NCBI GenBank assembly: GCA_944392695.1
Contig: CALXXN010000009.1
Span: forward strand, 21,746-85,745
Reading direction: 5' to 3'
Source of the DNA: an uncultured Spirochaetales bacterium
GTDB lineage: Bacteria; Spirochaetota; Spirochaetia; Sphaerochaetales; Sphaerochaetaceae
Length of the DNA: 64,000 bases
Translations under genes and position numbers: made by a program
Notes under the pieces: model-generated
The model's input: only the letters and a program-made list of their open reading frames with translations
Told to the model about the DNA's origin: nothing
Databases searched by the model: none
Shown: positions 34,740 through 42,258 of the stretch, one piece after another
Layout: every line of letters begins with the position of its first letter
Position numbering within the stretch: the stretch's first letter is position 1

Positions 34740-36140
34740 GTGGGGCGTTCTAAGAGGAACAAGCAGGCCCCCAGTGTGGGTTCCCGGGCATCAGAGGACA
34801 GGGATGAATCCCTATTTGCAGGCATAGTCCTCAAAGAGAAGAAGGAAGCGCCAAAGCCTGTTACCAAGGCCAAGAAGCCTGCAGGCTCTGGCTTGAAGCC
34901 TTCTGAAATCGTCATGGGCTACGACCCAAAGGCCTCCTTTGGTGACATACTCCGTGCCTGGGAGGGTACGGGCAACCCTTACAAGCTCCCGAAGAAGGAT
35001 GCTCCTGCTGAGAAGAAGGCAGCCTCCCAGTCATTCGGCCAGATCCTGGACAAGTGGGAAGGGAGGTCGAAGAAGGCTGGTGAGGCGTCGCCTTACAAGC
35101 GCGTGAGCCAGCCATACAAGGCGACAAAGTCGTTTGGCGACATCCTGTCATCCTATGAGGGTGAGGCGCCTGCCAATGAAGCCCCTGCGGAAAATGTGCT
35201 TGATGAAGGCATCAGTGTCACCGTGGAGGAAAAGGAAATCCCCAGCTCTGTCACAACATCTTTCTTCCGTGAGATGGATGAAGATGATGAGATCCCCGGT
35301 GGTGTTGCCTGGTCTGTGTTCTCCGGTGCCCAGGAGATTGAACGTCCTGCCCCTGTGGTTGAACAGGCGGAAGCTGCTCCTGTTTCCAAGGAAGCCCCTG
35401 CGAAACCGGAGAAGAAGGCCACTTACAAACCAAGCCGTGACTTCGCCTCCATACTCAGTGATTACGAGCACAAGGCGCCCTCACAGGTCATCATCCACAA
35501 GGTCGAAGAGCCAGCTGTACAGGAAACAGACCCAGTCCAAAGTGGAGCCCAGGGGCTTTTCAAGAAGATGGATGACGATGATGAGATCCCAGGAGGAGTC
35601 GCATGGTCTGTCTTCGGTGGCGCCCAGGAGATCGAGCGTCACGCTCCTGTGGAAGAGGCTGAGGCAAAGGATGATGCTCCTGTACACGAGACTCCAAGGA
35701 TTCCTCATGTGGAACCCAGGCCATCGGCACTCTTCGTGAAGGCTGCCAGGAAGGAAGCCGTGAAGAGCTTTGATGACATCCTGAAGGAGAAGGGCGATCT
35801 TGAGCAGGTCCACCGAGAGAAGACAATAGGTGAGCTCAGGTTGATGATGCCACAGTCGACGCTGGACCTCCATGGCATGACAGGCGTGGAGGCTGATGCG
35901 GCGGTCAGGGCCTTCATCAAGGAAGCACTCGACTCATCGCTCCAGAAGGTCGCGATCATCCATGGCAAAGGGCTGCATTCTGCTGACGGCACAGGTGTTC
36001 TCAGGGATGTGACGGTGCGCACACTCGAGGACCTTGGCTGTGTACGGGAGATGGTGGCCGCCAAACCTGCCTTCGGAGGTTCTGGTGTGCTTTGGGTTAT
36101 TTTGAAGCATCCTGATACGGAAGCCACCCCGGAAAACTGA
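34740..36140 (+). CDS. Smr-domain protein with repeated peptide modules
   Basis: A 466-residue protein starting with GTG. The C-terminal 90 residues are a Smr domain (LDLHGMT near 375, IIHGKGLHS), a nicking-endonuclease or RNA-binding fold. The first 370 residues look disordered and hold two kinds of repeats: SFGDILRAWEG-like units at about 66, 98, 131, 233 (DFASILSDYEH) and 342, and DDEIPGGVAWSVF-type units at about 182 and 281. Such repeats suggest short linear motifs that bind a partner several times. I know of no described protein with this plan. Overlap-free but tight with the CBS-ACT gene. Confidence 0.85.
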   Translation: MGRSKRNKQAPSVGSRASEDRDESLFAGIVLKEKKEAPKPVTKAKKPAGSGLKPSEIVMGYDPKASFGDILRAWEGTGNPYKLPKKDAPAEKKAASQSFGQILDKWEGRSKKAGEASPYKRVSQPYKATKSFGDILSSYEGEAPANEAPAENVLDEGISVTVEEKEIPSSVTTSFFREMDEDDEIPGGVAWSVFSGAQEIERPAPVVEQAEAAPVSKEAPAKPEKKATYKPSRDFASILSDYEHKAPSQVIIHKVEEPAVQETDPVQSGAQGLFKKMDDDDEIPGGVAWSVFGGAQEIERHAPVEEAEAKDDAPVHETPRIPHVEPRPSALFVKAARKEAVKSFDDILKEKGDLEQVHREKTIGELRLMMPQSTLDLHGMTGVEADAAVRAFIKEALDSSLQKVAIIHGKGLHSADGTGVLRDVTVRTLEDLGCVREMVAAKPAFGGSGVLWVILKHPDTEATPEN

Positions 36141-36154
36141 TTGACCAGGTTCCA

Positions 36155-36178
36155 CAGCTGCCAGTCCAGGCAGCTGTA
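36155..36178. terminator. Stem-loop between convergent Smr and P-type ATPase genes
   Basis: ACAGCTGCC-6 bases-GGCAGCTGT, perfect 9-bp stem 14 bases after the Smr stop, without T tract. The rest of the 170-base gap shows nothing. Confidence 0.5.
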
Positions 36179-36311
36179 GGACCAGATGCGGCATCATTCC
36201 ACTGATCAGGATGAAGATGCCATTGGATGTGGTTTGAGCCATGATCCCACATGTCCCAGGAAGACGTGCCAGGACAGCGTCGTGAGGGAGGCTGATTGCT
36301 GACCTGGCTTC

Positions 36312-38195
36312 TCAATCATCCTGCTTCCCCTTCCATCGCAGCAGGACTGCCGAGTTGGTGATGACGAGCACAGAACCTGCGTTGTGGACCAAGGCTCCTA
36401 CAACTGGATCCAGGATCCCGCTGATGGCCAGGGCGATGGCGATGAAGTTGAGCACCATGGAGAATGTCATGTTGCATTTGATCGTGGTCATCATCCGCTT
36501 GGAAAGCGCGACCAGGTGGGGCAGCTCCTTGACATCATCGTTCACCAAGGCGATATCAGCCGCATCCACTGCGATGTCACTGCCAACACCGCCCATGGCG
36601 ATTCCAACATCTGCCTTTTTCAGCGCAGGTGCGTCATTGATACCATCCCCAATCATGCATACTGTCTGTCCTTGGGCCTGGTAGGCATCAATAGCTTCCA
36701 GCTTGTCTTCTGGCAGGCAGTTTGCCTTGACCTCCTGGATATGCAACTGGGATGCGATGGCTCGTGCTGCGTTTCCGTGGTCACCTGTGAGCAGCACAGG
36801 AACCACACCCAGGCGGGAAAGGGACCTGACCATCCCCCTTGCCTCATCACGTATGGTGTCGGAAAGAGCGATCCAGCCTGCGAGTTCCCCATCCACTGCC
36901 ACGTAGGTGATGGTGCAACCCCTTTCAAGGTGCTTGATGGCCTCCAGTGGAGCTGTCATGATGATTCCATGTTCCAATAGGAGCTCAGGATTACCTGCAA
37001 GGACCTGTCTGCCTTCAACACAGGCATGTACGCCACGCCCGGGGATCATGCGGAAATCCTCTACAGGAGGCAGGGCCTGTGATGATTCCTTCTCATGACA
37101 ATCCACAATCGCCTTTCCCAAGGGATGCTCGGAGTACTGTTCAGCTGCGGAAGCAAGCCTGTAGACCTCATCTGCCGTCCTGCCTGGTGAAGTGCTTGCA
37201 ACCATCACCACCTTGGGGGTGCCATGAGTCAGCGTCCCTGTTTTGTCAAAAGCGATGATCCTGACGGCCGACAAGCGCTCCAATGCACCTCCATCCCGGA
37301 CCAGGAAGCCATGTCTTGTCACATTGCCGATAGCTGCCATGATGGCGGTAGGCGTCGCAAGCACCAGGGCGCAGGGGCAGAATACGACAAGTATGGTGAC
37401 AGCCCTGATGATCTCCCCCGTGAACAGCCAGGTAAGTGCCGCAGCCACCAGGGCGGTCACCACGATCCAGGTCGCCCAGCGGTCCGCGATGCCTACGATT
37501 CTTGCCTTGCCTGCGTCTGCTGACTGCACCAGCCGGATCATGCGCTGGATGGAGCTGTCTTCTCCAACCTTCGTGGCCTCCATCTCAAAGACCCCGAACT
37601 GGTTGACAGTCCCACTGGATACCTCATCCCCAGCCGCCTTGTCCACAGGAAGGGACTCCCCTGTCATGACTGCCTGGTTGATGGAGGTCTGGCCTGAGAT
37701 GATGACACCATCCACAGGAATGCCCTCGCCGGGCAACACCCTGAGCCGGTCGCCTACTCGTACATCCTGTGCAGGTATGACCTGCTCCTTCCCATCCCTC
37801 AGCACCCTTGCGGTCTGTGGTGTGAGATGGACGAGCTTCTCAATCCCCGCACGTGCACGGGCTACAGTCAATTCCTCCAGAAGACCACCCAGTTGCATGA
37901 TGAAAGCCACCTCACCAGCTGCGAAATCCTCTCCAATGAGGACAGAGGCGATGAGCGCCATCGATACAAGCACATCAGCTTTGATGTCAAAGGCGGTGAC
38001 CAGGCCTATGAGCGCTTCCAGGATGATGGGTATGCCACACAGTATGATGGCGATCCATGCCATATCGAAGGGGAAGGGGCTGAAACCCAGCAGGCTGCAG
38101 ACAATGGCCACGCCTGAAAGCGTGAGGAAGACGATGTCCTTCTTCATGCCTCCCAGTTGTAGGACTTGTCCCAGTTTCTCCATCATGTGACGCAT
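36312..38195 (-). CDS. Heavy-metal P1B-type ATPase without N-terminal metal-binding domain
   Basis: A 627-residue inner-membrane pump. TGES, CPC (in FCPCALVLATPT), phosphorylation motif DKTGTLT, HP locus (SEHPLG) and GDGINDAPAL are all present. It begins directly with membrane helices, so the usual N-terminal HMA domain is missing. The last helix reads HNAGSVLVITNS instead of the classical copper MxxSS, so the metal is uncertain. AAGGAGGG sets ATG 38195. A CsoR-like operator overlaps the region just upstream, and csoR is the preceding gene, which argues for copper or another CsoR-family effector. Confidence 0.93.
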   Translation of the reverse strand: MRHMMEKLGQVLQLGGMKKDIVFLTLSGVAIVCSLLGFSPFPFDMAWIAIILCGIPIILEALIGLVTAFDIKADVLVSMALIASVLIGEDFAAGEVAFIMQLGGLLEELTVARARAGIEKLVHLTPQTARVLRDGKEQVIPAQDVRVGDRLRVLPGEGIPVDGVIISGQTSINQAVMTGESLPVDKAAGDEVSSGTVNQFGVFEMEATKVGEDSSIQRMIRLVQSADAGKARIVGIADRWATWIVVTALVAAALTWLFTGEIIRAVTILVVFCPCALVLATPTAIMAAIGNVTRHGFLVRDGGALERLSAVRIIAFDKTGTLTHGTPKVVMVASTSPGRTADEVYRLASAAEQYSEHPLGKAIVDCHEKESSQALPPVEDFRMIPGRGVHACVEGRQVLAGNPELLLEHGIIMTAPLEAIKHLERGCTITYVAVDGELAGWIALSDTIRDEARGMVRSLSRLGVVPVLLTGDHGNAARAIASQLHIQEVKANCLPEDKLEAIDAYQAQGQTVCMIGDGINDAPALKKADVGIAMGGVGSDIAVDAADIALVNDDVKELPHLVALSKRMMTTIKCNMTFSMVLNFIAIALAISGILDPVVGALVHNAGSVLVITNSAVLLRWKGKQDD

Positions 38196-38210
38196 CGCAT
38201 GTCCCTCCTT

Positions 38211-38228
38211 TATACCTATAGGGGTATA
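38211..38228. promoter_or_regulatory. CsoR-like operator of the P1B-ATPase gene
   Basis: TATACC-TATAGG-GGTATA, an 18-base inverted repeat between csoR and the ATPase ribosome site. The same AGGGGTATATGTAT word is found at 38587-38600 in front of csoR. Confidence 0.7.
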
Positions 38229-38290
38229 TGTATATGATAGCCCCAATGGTCAAGGAAGTCGAGTGGGGGAGCGCTGCTCTTCACATGCGA

Positions 38291-38566
38291 TCAGCCCATG
38301 TTCGCGAAACGTTCCACCGCCTTTGTGAATTTCTCAATTGTCTGCTGAGCATCCCCATGTTCCAATCCATCACGCACACAGTGCTGTATATGTCCTTCCA
38401 AAACAACTTTCCCGCATCCGTGAAGAGCTGATTTCGCTGCGTTTATCTGTGCAAGGATGTCCTCGCAGGGGATGTCCTGGTCTATCATGCGGTCAATCGC
38501 CTGTACTTGACCGATGATCTTCTTCAATCGTCGGTGCAGGTTCTCCGCATCCATGCATTGTCTCAT
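38291..38566 (-). CDS. csoR: CsoR/FrmR family metal-sensing repressor
   Basis: A 91-residue all-helical repressor. The copper-site triad is visible: Cys34 (IPCEDIL), His59 and Cys63 (EGHIQHC), matching the C-H-C pattern of CsoR rather than FrmR or RcnR. Extra Cys at 4 and 51. N-terminal HRRLKKIIGQVQAIDRMI is the family's typical first helix. ATG 38566 follows GGAGG. Precedes the P1B-ATPase gene with matching operators at both genes. Confidence 0.92.
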   Translation of the reverse strand: MRQCMDAENLHRRLKKIIGQVQAIDRMIDQDIPCEDILAQINAAKSALHGCGKVVLEGHIQHCVRDGLEHGDAQQTIEKFTKAVERFANMG

Positions 38567-38578
38567 AGACTGCCTCCA

Positions 38579-38594
38579 ATACCATTAGGGGTAT
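38579..38594. promoter_or_regulatory. CsoR-like operator of csoR
   Basis: ATACC-ATTAGG-GGTAT upstream of csoR, near-identical to 38212-38227. On the minus strand TTGATG, 17 bases and TATCAT lie just upstream as promoter. Confidence 0.7.
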
Positions 38595-38600
38595 ATGTAT

Positions 38601-39099
38601 GATGATATCCTGCCAGATGCTGCCCATCAATCACATGCCATATAAGCATGTGACAGGGTGATGTTGCTTGCTCCCTATGATTGAGGGAAACACTGGGGCA
38701 GGCTTATTTCCTACCTGGTTGATGACCCTGCCACGCTTGAGGGTTAAAGCGACAGGAGTGATACGGATCATGCCCTGCCATTGCATGGTATGAAATCCTT
38801 GATATGGATGGGCTTGTTGCACAAGGGCTCTTCTTCGTGTCCTTCATGCTGCTTTTCGTGGGATTGCATGAATATCATCATGTCTGAAAATGGGAAATAC
38901 ACTATGTGATGATGTCAAACAAGGTCGCACCTGTGTCTGTGTCTGAAGCGCAGGATATAGACTTGTTGATACCTGCCTGTGCGCAACTCTTTGGTATTTC
39001 AAGAAAAAAATTAGGATGTCCTCAGTTGGTAACGACAGACGATGCTATTCTGATGGCGACGGTCGTCAGGAGCGGTAGTACGACAGGCCGTTTTTGAGG
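38601..39099. other. Intergenic region without a recognised gene, start of the accessory region
   Basis: About 500 bases between csoR and the IS21 remnant. A 63-codon open frame at 38906-39097 has no ribosome site and no recognisable motif. The stretch is probably decayed insertion-sequence or flanking DNA. Confidence 0.4.
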
Positions 39100-39876
39100 T
39101 CAAGTGCTGAGCTTCTGCCTCGGCTTCTTCACCTGACAGGGAAGAATGGCCGTATTGTAGTGTTCTGCAAGGCGCTCGTACTCACGTGTGAGAATGATTT
39201 CGCCTTCTCTTGGATGATGCTGCACGCCGGTCAGAAGATTGTCGCAGACGAGTACTCTGGAAACGCCTCCATAGTAGTTCCACATGTTTACGTGGCACTG
39301 GATCCAGTTGGCTTCATCCATGGACAGCGTAGGTTCCACATAGGCAAGCCTCGAACATACGAGATCTGCAACGAACAGATAGACCGTGACCCTTTTGCCT
39401 GTCTCTGGAGACGTGTAATGCATTGTGGGGCCGGACCAGTCCACCTCTATGCGGTCTCCGGCCTTGTGCTCAATGTGGCTGGCAAACCCCTTTGAAGAAC
39501 AGTATGTGTTGTACCTGCGGCAGAACTTCTGGTAGCTCATCGCATTCTTGCCATTGCAGATGCATTCGACCTTGTACTCCTTCCACAACAGCTTGAGTGT
39601 GACTCCTGGGCGATTGAGCTCTTCGTGGACCTTCTCAAAGTCCACCGGTTCATGGACCTCTTCCGCGGTGATCTTCTCCGGGAAGAACAGCTTGTACAAA
39701 CTGTCATCGTCCATGTCTGGAACGGGCCCTTCGGGGAGTATCCCCAGTTCCAGGCCTTTTGCCGCAACATCGCTCTCCGAATGCTTCGAGATGTGCCATG
39801 ATGAGGCAATGCTGTTGTGCGAAGCCTTCTTGATCAGTTCATCGAGAATCTTGCGCACATTGATCTTTCTAGCCAT
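39100..39876 (-). pseudogene. istA: IS21 transposase IstA, C-terminally truncated
   Basis: A 258-residue frame; complete IstA is about 500. The N-terminal helix-turn-helix part and the first half of the integrase catalytic domain are present: the first Asp (RIEVDWSGP) and second Asp (VLVCDNLLTG) can be seen, but the frame stops just after LPCQVKKPRQK, before the catalytic Glu that follows KPRDK-like sequences in the family. It therefore cannot be active. AAGGAGG precedes ATG 39876. Confidence 0.85.
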
Positions 39877-39937
39877 ATTGGCCTCCTTGGAATTGATTTC
39901 AGCTGCCCATAAAGGAAACTGATGTCATGATTCTAAG

Positions 39938-40037
39938 GTGGTGCTGATGTTGAGATTGAATGATTTTGCCTAAGTGGTGCTCAGCTTGAGATTGGGCGGT
40001 GCTGAAGTTGATACAAGTGGTGCTGAAGCGCGAGAAT
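39938..40037. repeat. IS21 left-end repeats (four copies)
   Basis: GTGGTGCTG-type units begin at 39938, 39974, 39996 (GCGGTGCTG) and 40017, each followed by a partly conserved tail such as ATGTTGAGATTG or CAGCTTGAGATTG. Multiple terminal repeats upstream of istA are usual in IS21 elements and bind the transposase. Confidence 0.75.
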
Positions 40038-40046
40038 ACTCACCTT

Positions 40047-40277
40047 GATCCTGCCGCTGCTTATGTGGAAGGCGGAGCGTGAGGCTATCCCCTCCATCCT
40101 GTTCGAGATGGTCTTCGTGAACTTCGTCAACTGGCTGATGCCCACATCCGAGTACACCTTCGACCATTCTTCCAGCCTCCTCCTCATGAGGTCTGAACCA
40201 CTCATGGAGAGGATGTCGGAGAGCTCCTCCCTCGCCTTCACAGCATTCTGCAGCTTCTCGTTGGAAGCCAGTATCAT
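40047..40277 (-). pseudogene. ISL3 family transposase, C-terminal fragment
   Basis: The minus-strand frame reads ILASNEKLQNAVKAREELSDI through LTKFTKTISNRMEGI to HISSGRI, which is the conserved C-terminal end of ISL3 transposases (normally continuing GRIEGINNKIK). It is cut at GRI by the IS21 left end and at the other side by the joint with the broken ATPase gene near 40275. About 75 residues remain of some 400. Confidence 0.75.
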
Positions 40278-40278
40278 C

Positions 40279-40551
40279 ATGGATATCGGAAGCTATTGGT
40301 ATGATGATAGAAGGACGCATGAGCATGGTGAATTCGATATCGTCCTGGAATACGCCGATGGGTACGATGTCTTCGAGGCGAAGTTCCTTCGCGCTGCTAT
40401 GCCAAGATCCCTGGCAGACGAGGAGGCGGCGAAGATCCTTGCGATACCTCAGTTCAAGGCGAGGCGCATAGGCTTCGTGTCGATGGAAGGCTTCGGTTTC
40501 AGCCCGGATGAATATGTGCTCATCGATGGCGGGATGCTTTACGGCGATTGA
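40279..40551 (+). pseudogene. Broken ATPase gene, C-terminal nuclease-like fragment
   Basis: About 90 codons with strong coding character: DIGSYWYDDRRTHEHGEFDIV and YDVFEAKFLRA carry the E-x-D...E-x-K pattern of PD-(D/E)XK folds found at the C-terminus of AAA_14/DUF234-type ATPases. The N-terminal ATPase part is absent because ISL3 sequence begins immediately upstream. In-frame open reading continues upstream antisense to the ISL3 fragment but is not homologous. Confidence 0.6.
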
Positions 40552-40595
40552 TCCGCATTACGTACACCATCCGTGCTTCGGCAGTTTGGGCTTCC

Positions 40596-42035
40596 TCAGT
40601 TCTCCTGGCCGTCGAAGACGGGATAGTAGCTATGCCGATAGAAATTGTCGTCGATCTGCCTCGCTGCGATGTTCAGCACGATGCCGGGATCGGCGCCATT
40701 CGCCGCTTCGATCAGCGCGTGTCCGATCATCTTGCTTATGAATGGGTATGCCGGAGTCTGCGGCCTCGTCACCGAGCATTCCGAAAGCTGGCGGAACAGC
40801 GTCTCATGGTCATGATTTATGGCCTTGAAGTCGCGGCATATGCCATAGACATCCTTCCTTGCGGGCATTCCCACGACCTTGAAGAGCTTGAGCTGGTTCT
40901 CTATCGAGAAGAACGACCTTATGACATCCCAGCTCTCCGCAGGCTTCTTCGACTGCTTCGAGATGCAGAGCCCCCATCCTCCATGGGCAGCGGCCTTCCT
41001 CTTCATGTGGGGCAGGGGAAGTATCCCTATCTCGTCCTTTACGCTGTCCGGCAGAGCGAAATATGCGCGCGACTCCGAAACGGACATGAGCATATCGTTC
41101 GGGAAGAGCTCCCTGCGATCGTTGATGTGGGAGTAGCCGCTGCGGAAGAGCGAGGCGGCGAAATCCAGCGCCTTGATGGCGGCAGGGGAATCGAGCGCAC
41201 CACGTGCATGGCTGCCTTCATCGAGGCATCCGGCATCGTCCTGGGCCAGTATCGAGATGAGGAAGTATGAAAGCCACTCGCCCTGGCGTGAGGAAAGACC
41301 CCATCCTGAGTCCATGAGGAGCGGGACGTCCATGCCGCCCGTCTCCTTTGCCTTCCTGCAGATGCCTAAAAACTCATCCCATGTCCATCCCTCCTCGTAT
41401 GAAGGAACGGGCAGGCTGAGCCTGCTGAACTTCTGCTTGCTGTACAGCAGGCAGAGCGAGGACTCGTAGTATCCGAGATGGTACAGGCGATCATTGAACG
41501 TGCCTTGGCGTATTATCGACGGGAAGAGCGCGTCGCGCAGGTCGTCCGATATGAAATCATCGAGGGGGATTATCGCATTCATGTATGCCCAATATGGCAT
41601 ATCTGGGCCATCGATCGAGATTATGTCTGGAGCCTCTCCGCCTGCAAAGGCCTTCGTGAGCGTATCCCTCAGGGGCACCAGCTCATTGCTGATGAACTCG
41701 ATCGCTAGATGCGGCCCCTCGGATGAGCGGTTGTATCTGGAGCAGAAGTCCTGCCAGAACGAGGCTTCCATATCATTGCTGGGGCACACCATCATGCGTA
41801 TGGATTCCCTCTCGGTGCGCTCCAGGACGAACGTTCCCTTTCCCTGCTTCCTTGTTACGTAGCCAGCTGCCTCAAGGCTCTTCAGGGCCTGCGTCACTGT
41901 GCTTTTGCTAACGGAGAATGAAGCCATCAGCTCCGTGTCCGAAGGTATCCTGTCATTGGTCTTGTATATCCCTTCCCTGATGTCGGAAACGATTCGGTTG
42001 CGCAATGCTTCGTATTTTGGAACAGCTTTCGTCAT
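40596..42035 (-). CDS. GntR-type regulator fused to an ABC solute-binding domain
   Basis: A 479-residue protein without signal peptide. Residues 1-75 form a GntR winged helix (YEALRNRIVSDIREGIY, RIPSDTELMASFSVSKSTVTQ, LEAAGYVTRKQGKGTF). From about 85 on the sequence resembles family 1 extracellular solute-binding proteins (TLTKAFAGGEAPDIISIDGP, YEEGWTWDEFLGICRKAKETG). The likely role is a cytoplasmic sugar-responsive repressor or activator for the divergent GH116-ABC-GH32-kinase operon. ATG 42035 has GGAG at correct spacing. Palindromes TTGTTCGAACAA and TAGTTCGAACAA lie at both promoters. Confidence 0.88.
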   Translation of the reverse strand: MTKAVPKYEALRNRIVSDIREGIYKTNDRIPSDTELMASFSVSKSTVTQALKSLEAAGYVTRKQGKGTFVLERTERESIRMMVCPSNDMEASFWQDFCSRYNRSSEGPHLAIEFISNELVPLRDTLTKAFAGGEAPDIISIDGPDMPYWAYMNAIIPLDDFISDDLRDALFPSIIRQGTFNDRLYHLGYYESSLCLLYSKQKFSRLSLPVPSYEEGWTWDEFLGICRKAKETGGMDVPLLMDSGWGLSSRQGEWLSYFLISILAQDDAGCLDEGSHARGALDSPAAIKALDFAASLFRSGYSHINDRRELFPNDMLMSVSESRAYFALPDSVKDEIGILPLPHMKRKAAAHGGWGLCISKQSKKPAESWDVIRSFFSIENQLKLFKVVGMPARKDVYGICRDFKAINHDHETLFRQLSECSVTRPQTPAYPFISKMIGHALIEAANGADPGIVLNIAARQIDDNFYRHSYYPVFDGQEN

Positions 42036-42054
42036 ATATTCTCCGATGTGAATC

Positions 42055-42098
42055 ATCGTATCCGCAGTGGTTCTTGAAGTCAAGTATTGTTCGAACAA
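42055..42098 (-). promoter_or_regulatory. Promoter and operator of the GntR-fusion gene
   Basis: On the minus strand TTGACT (42083-42078), 17 bases, TACGAT (42060-42055). The perfect 12-base palindrome TTGTTCGAACAA at 42087-42098 lies directly upstream of the -35 box. Confidence 0.65.
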
Positions 42099-42165
42099 GT
42101 TGTCGACTCTTACAATACTGTAGGTTTATGTTGCACATGCAGCACGAAAAAAAAGGAAAAATAAT

Positions 42166-42194
42166 TTGACAGAGCCATTTTGAGGGAGTAGTAT
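42166..42194 (+). promoter_or_regulatory. Promoter of the GH116 operon
   Basis: TTGACA (42166-42171), 17 bases, TAGTAT (42189-42194), about 65 bases before ATG 42259. Confidence 0.65.
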
Positions 42195-42233
42195 GTAGTC
42201 AAACAATCGAATGACTTATGGTATTTCCACTAA

Positions 42234-42245
42234 TAGTTCGAACAA
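42234..42245. promoter_or_regulatory. Operator of the GH116 operon
   Basis: TAGTTCGAACAA, 11 of 12 bases identical to the palindrome at 42087-42098, placed about 35 bases after the predicted transcription start and before the ribosome site, where a roadblock repressor would act. Confidence 0.6.
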
Positions 42246-42258
42246 CATGGAGGCGCGA

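Larger units (their letters stand above)
39098..40046 (-). mobile_element. IS21 family element, truncated (istB absent)
   Basis: Contains a C-terminally truncated istA and, at its left end, four copies of a GTGGTGCTG-type terminal repeat. No istB. The left border probably lies near 40046, where ISL3-like coding is interrupted; the right border is unclear near 39098. Confidence 0.65.

Noticed and set aside
38906..39097. 63-codon plus-strand frame between csoR and IS21
   Set aside because: No ribosome site, no motif and position among IS relics; listed only within the intergenic note.
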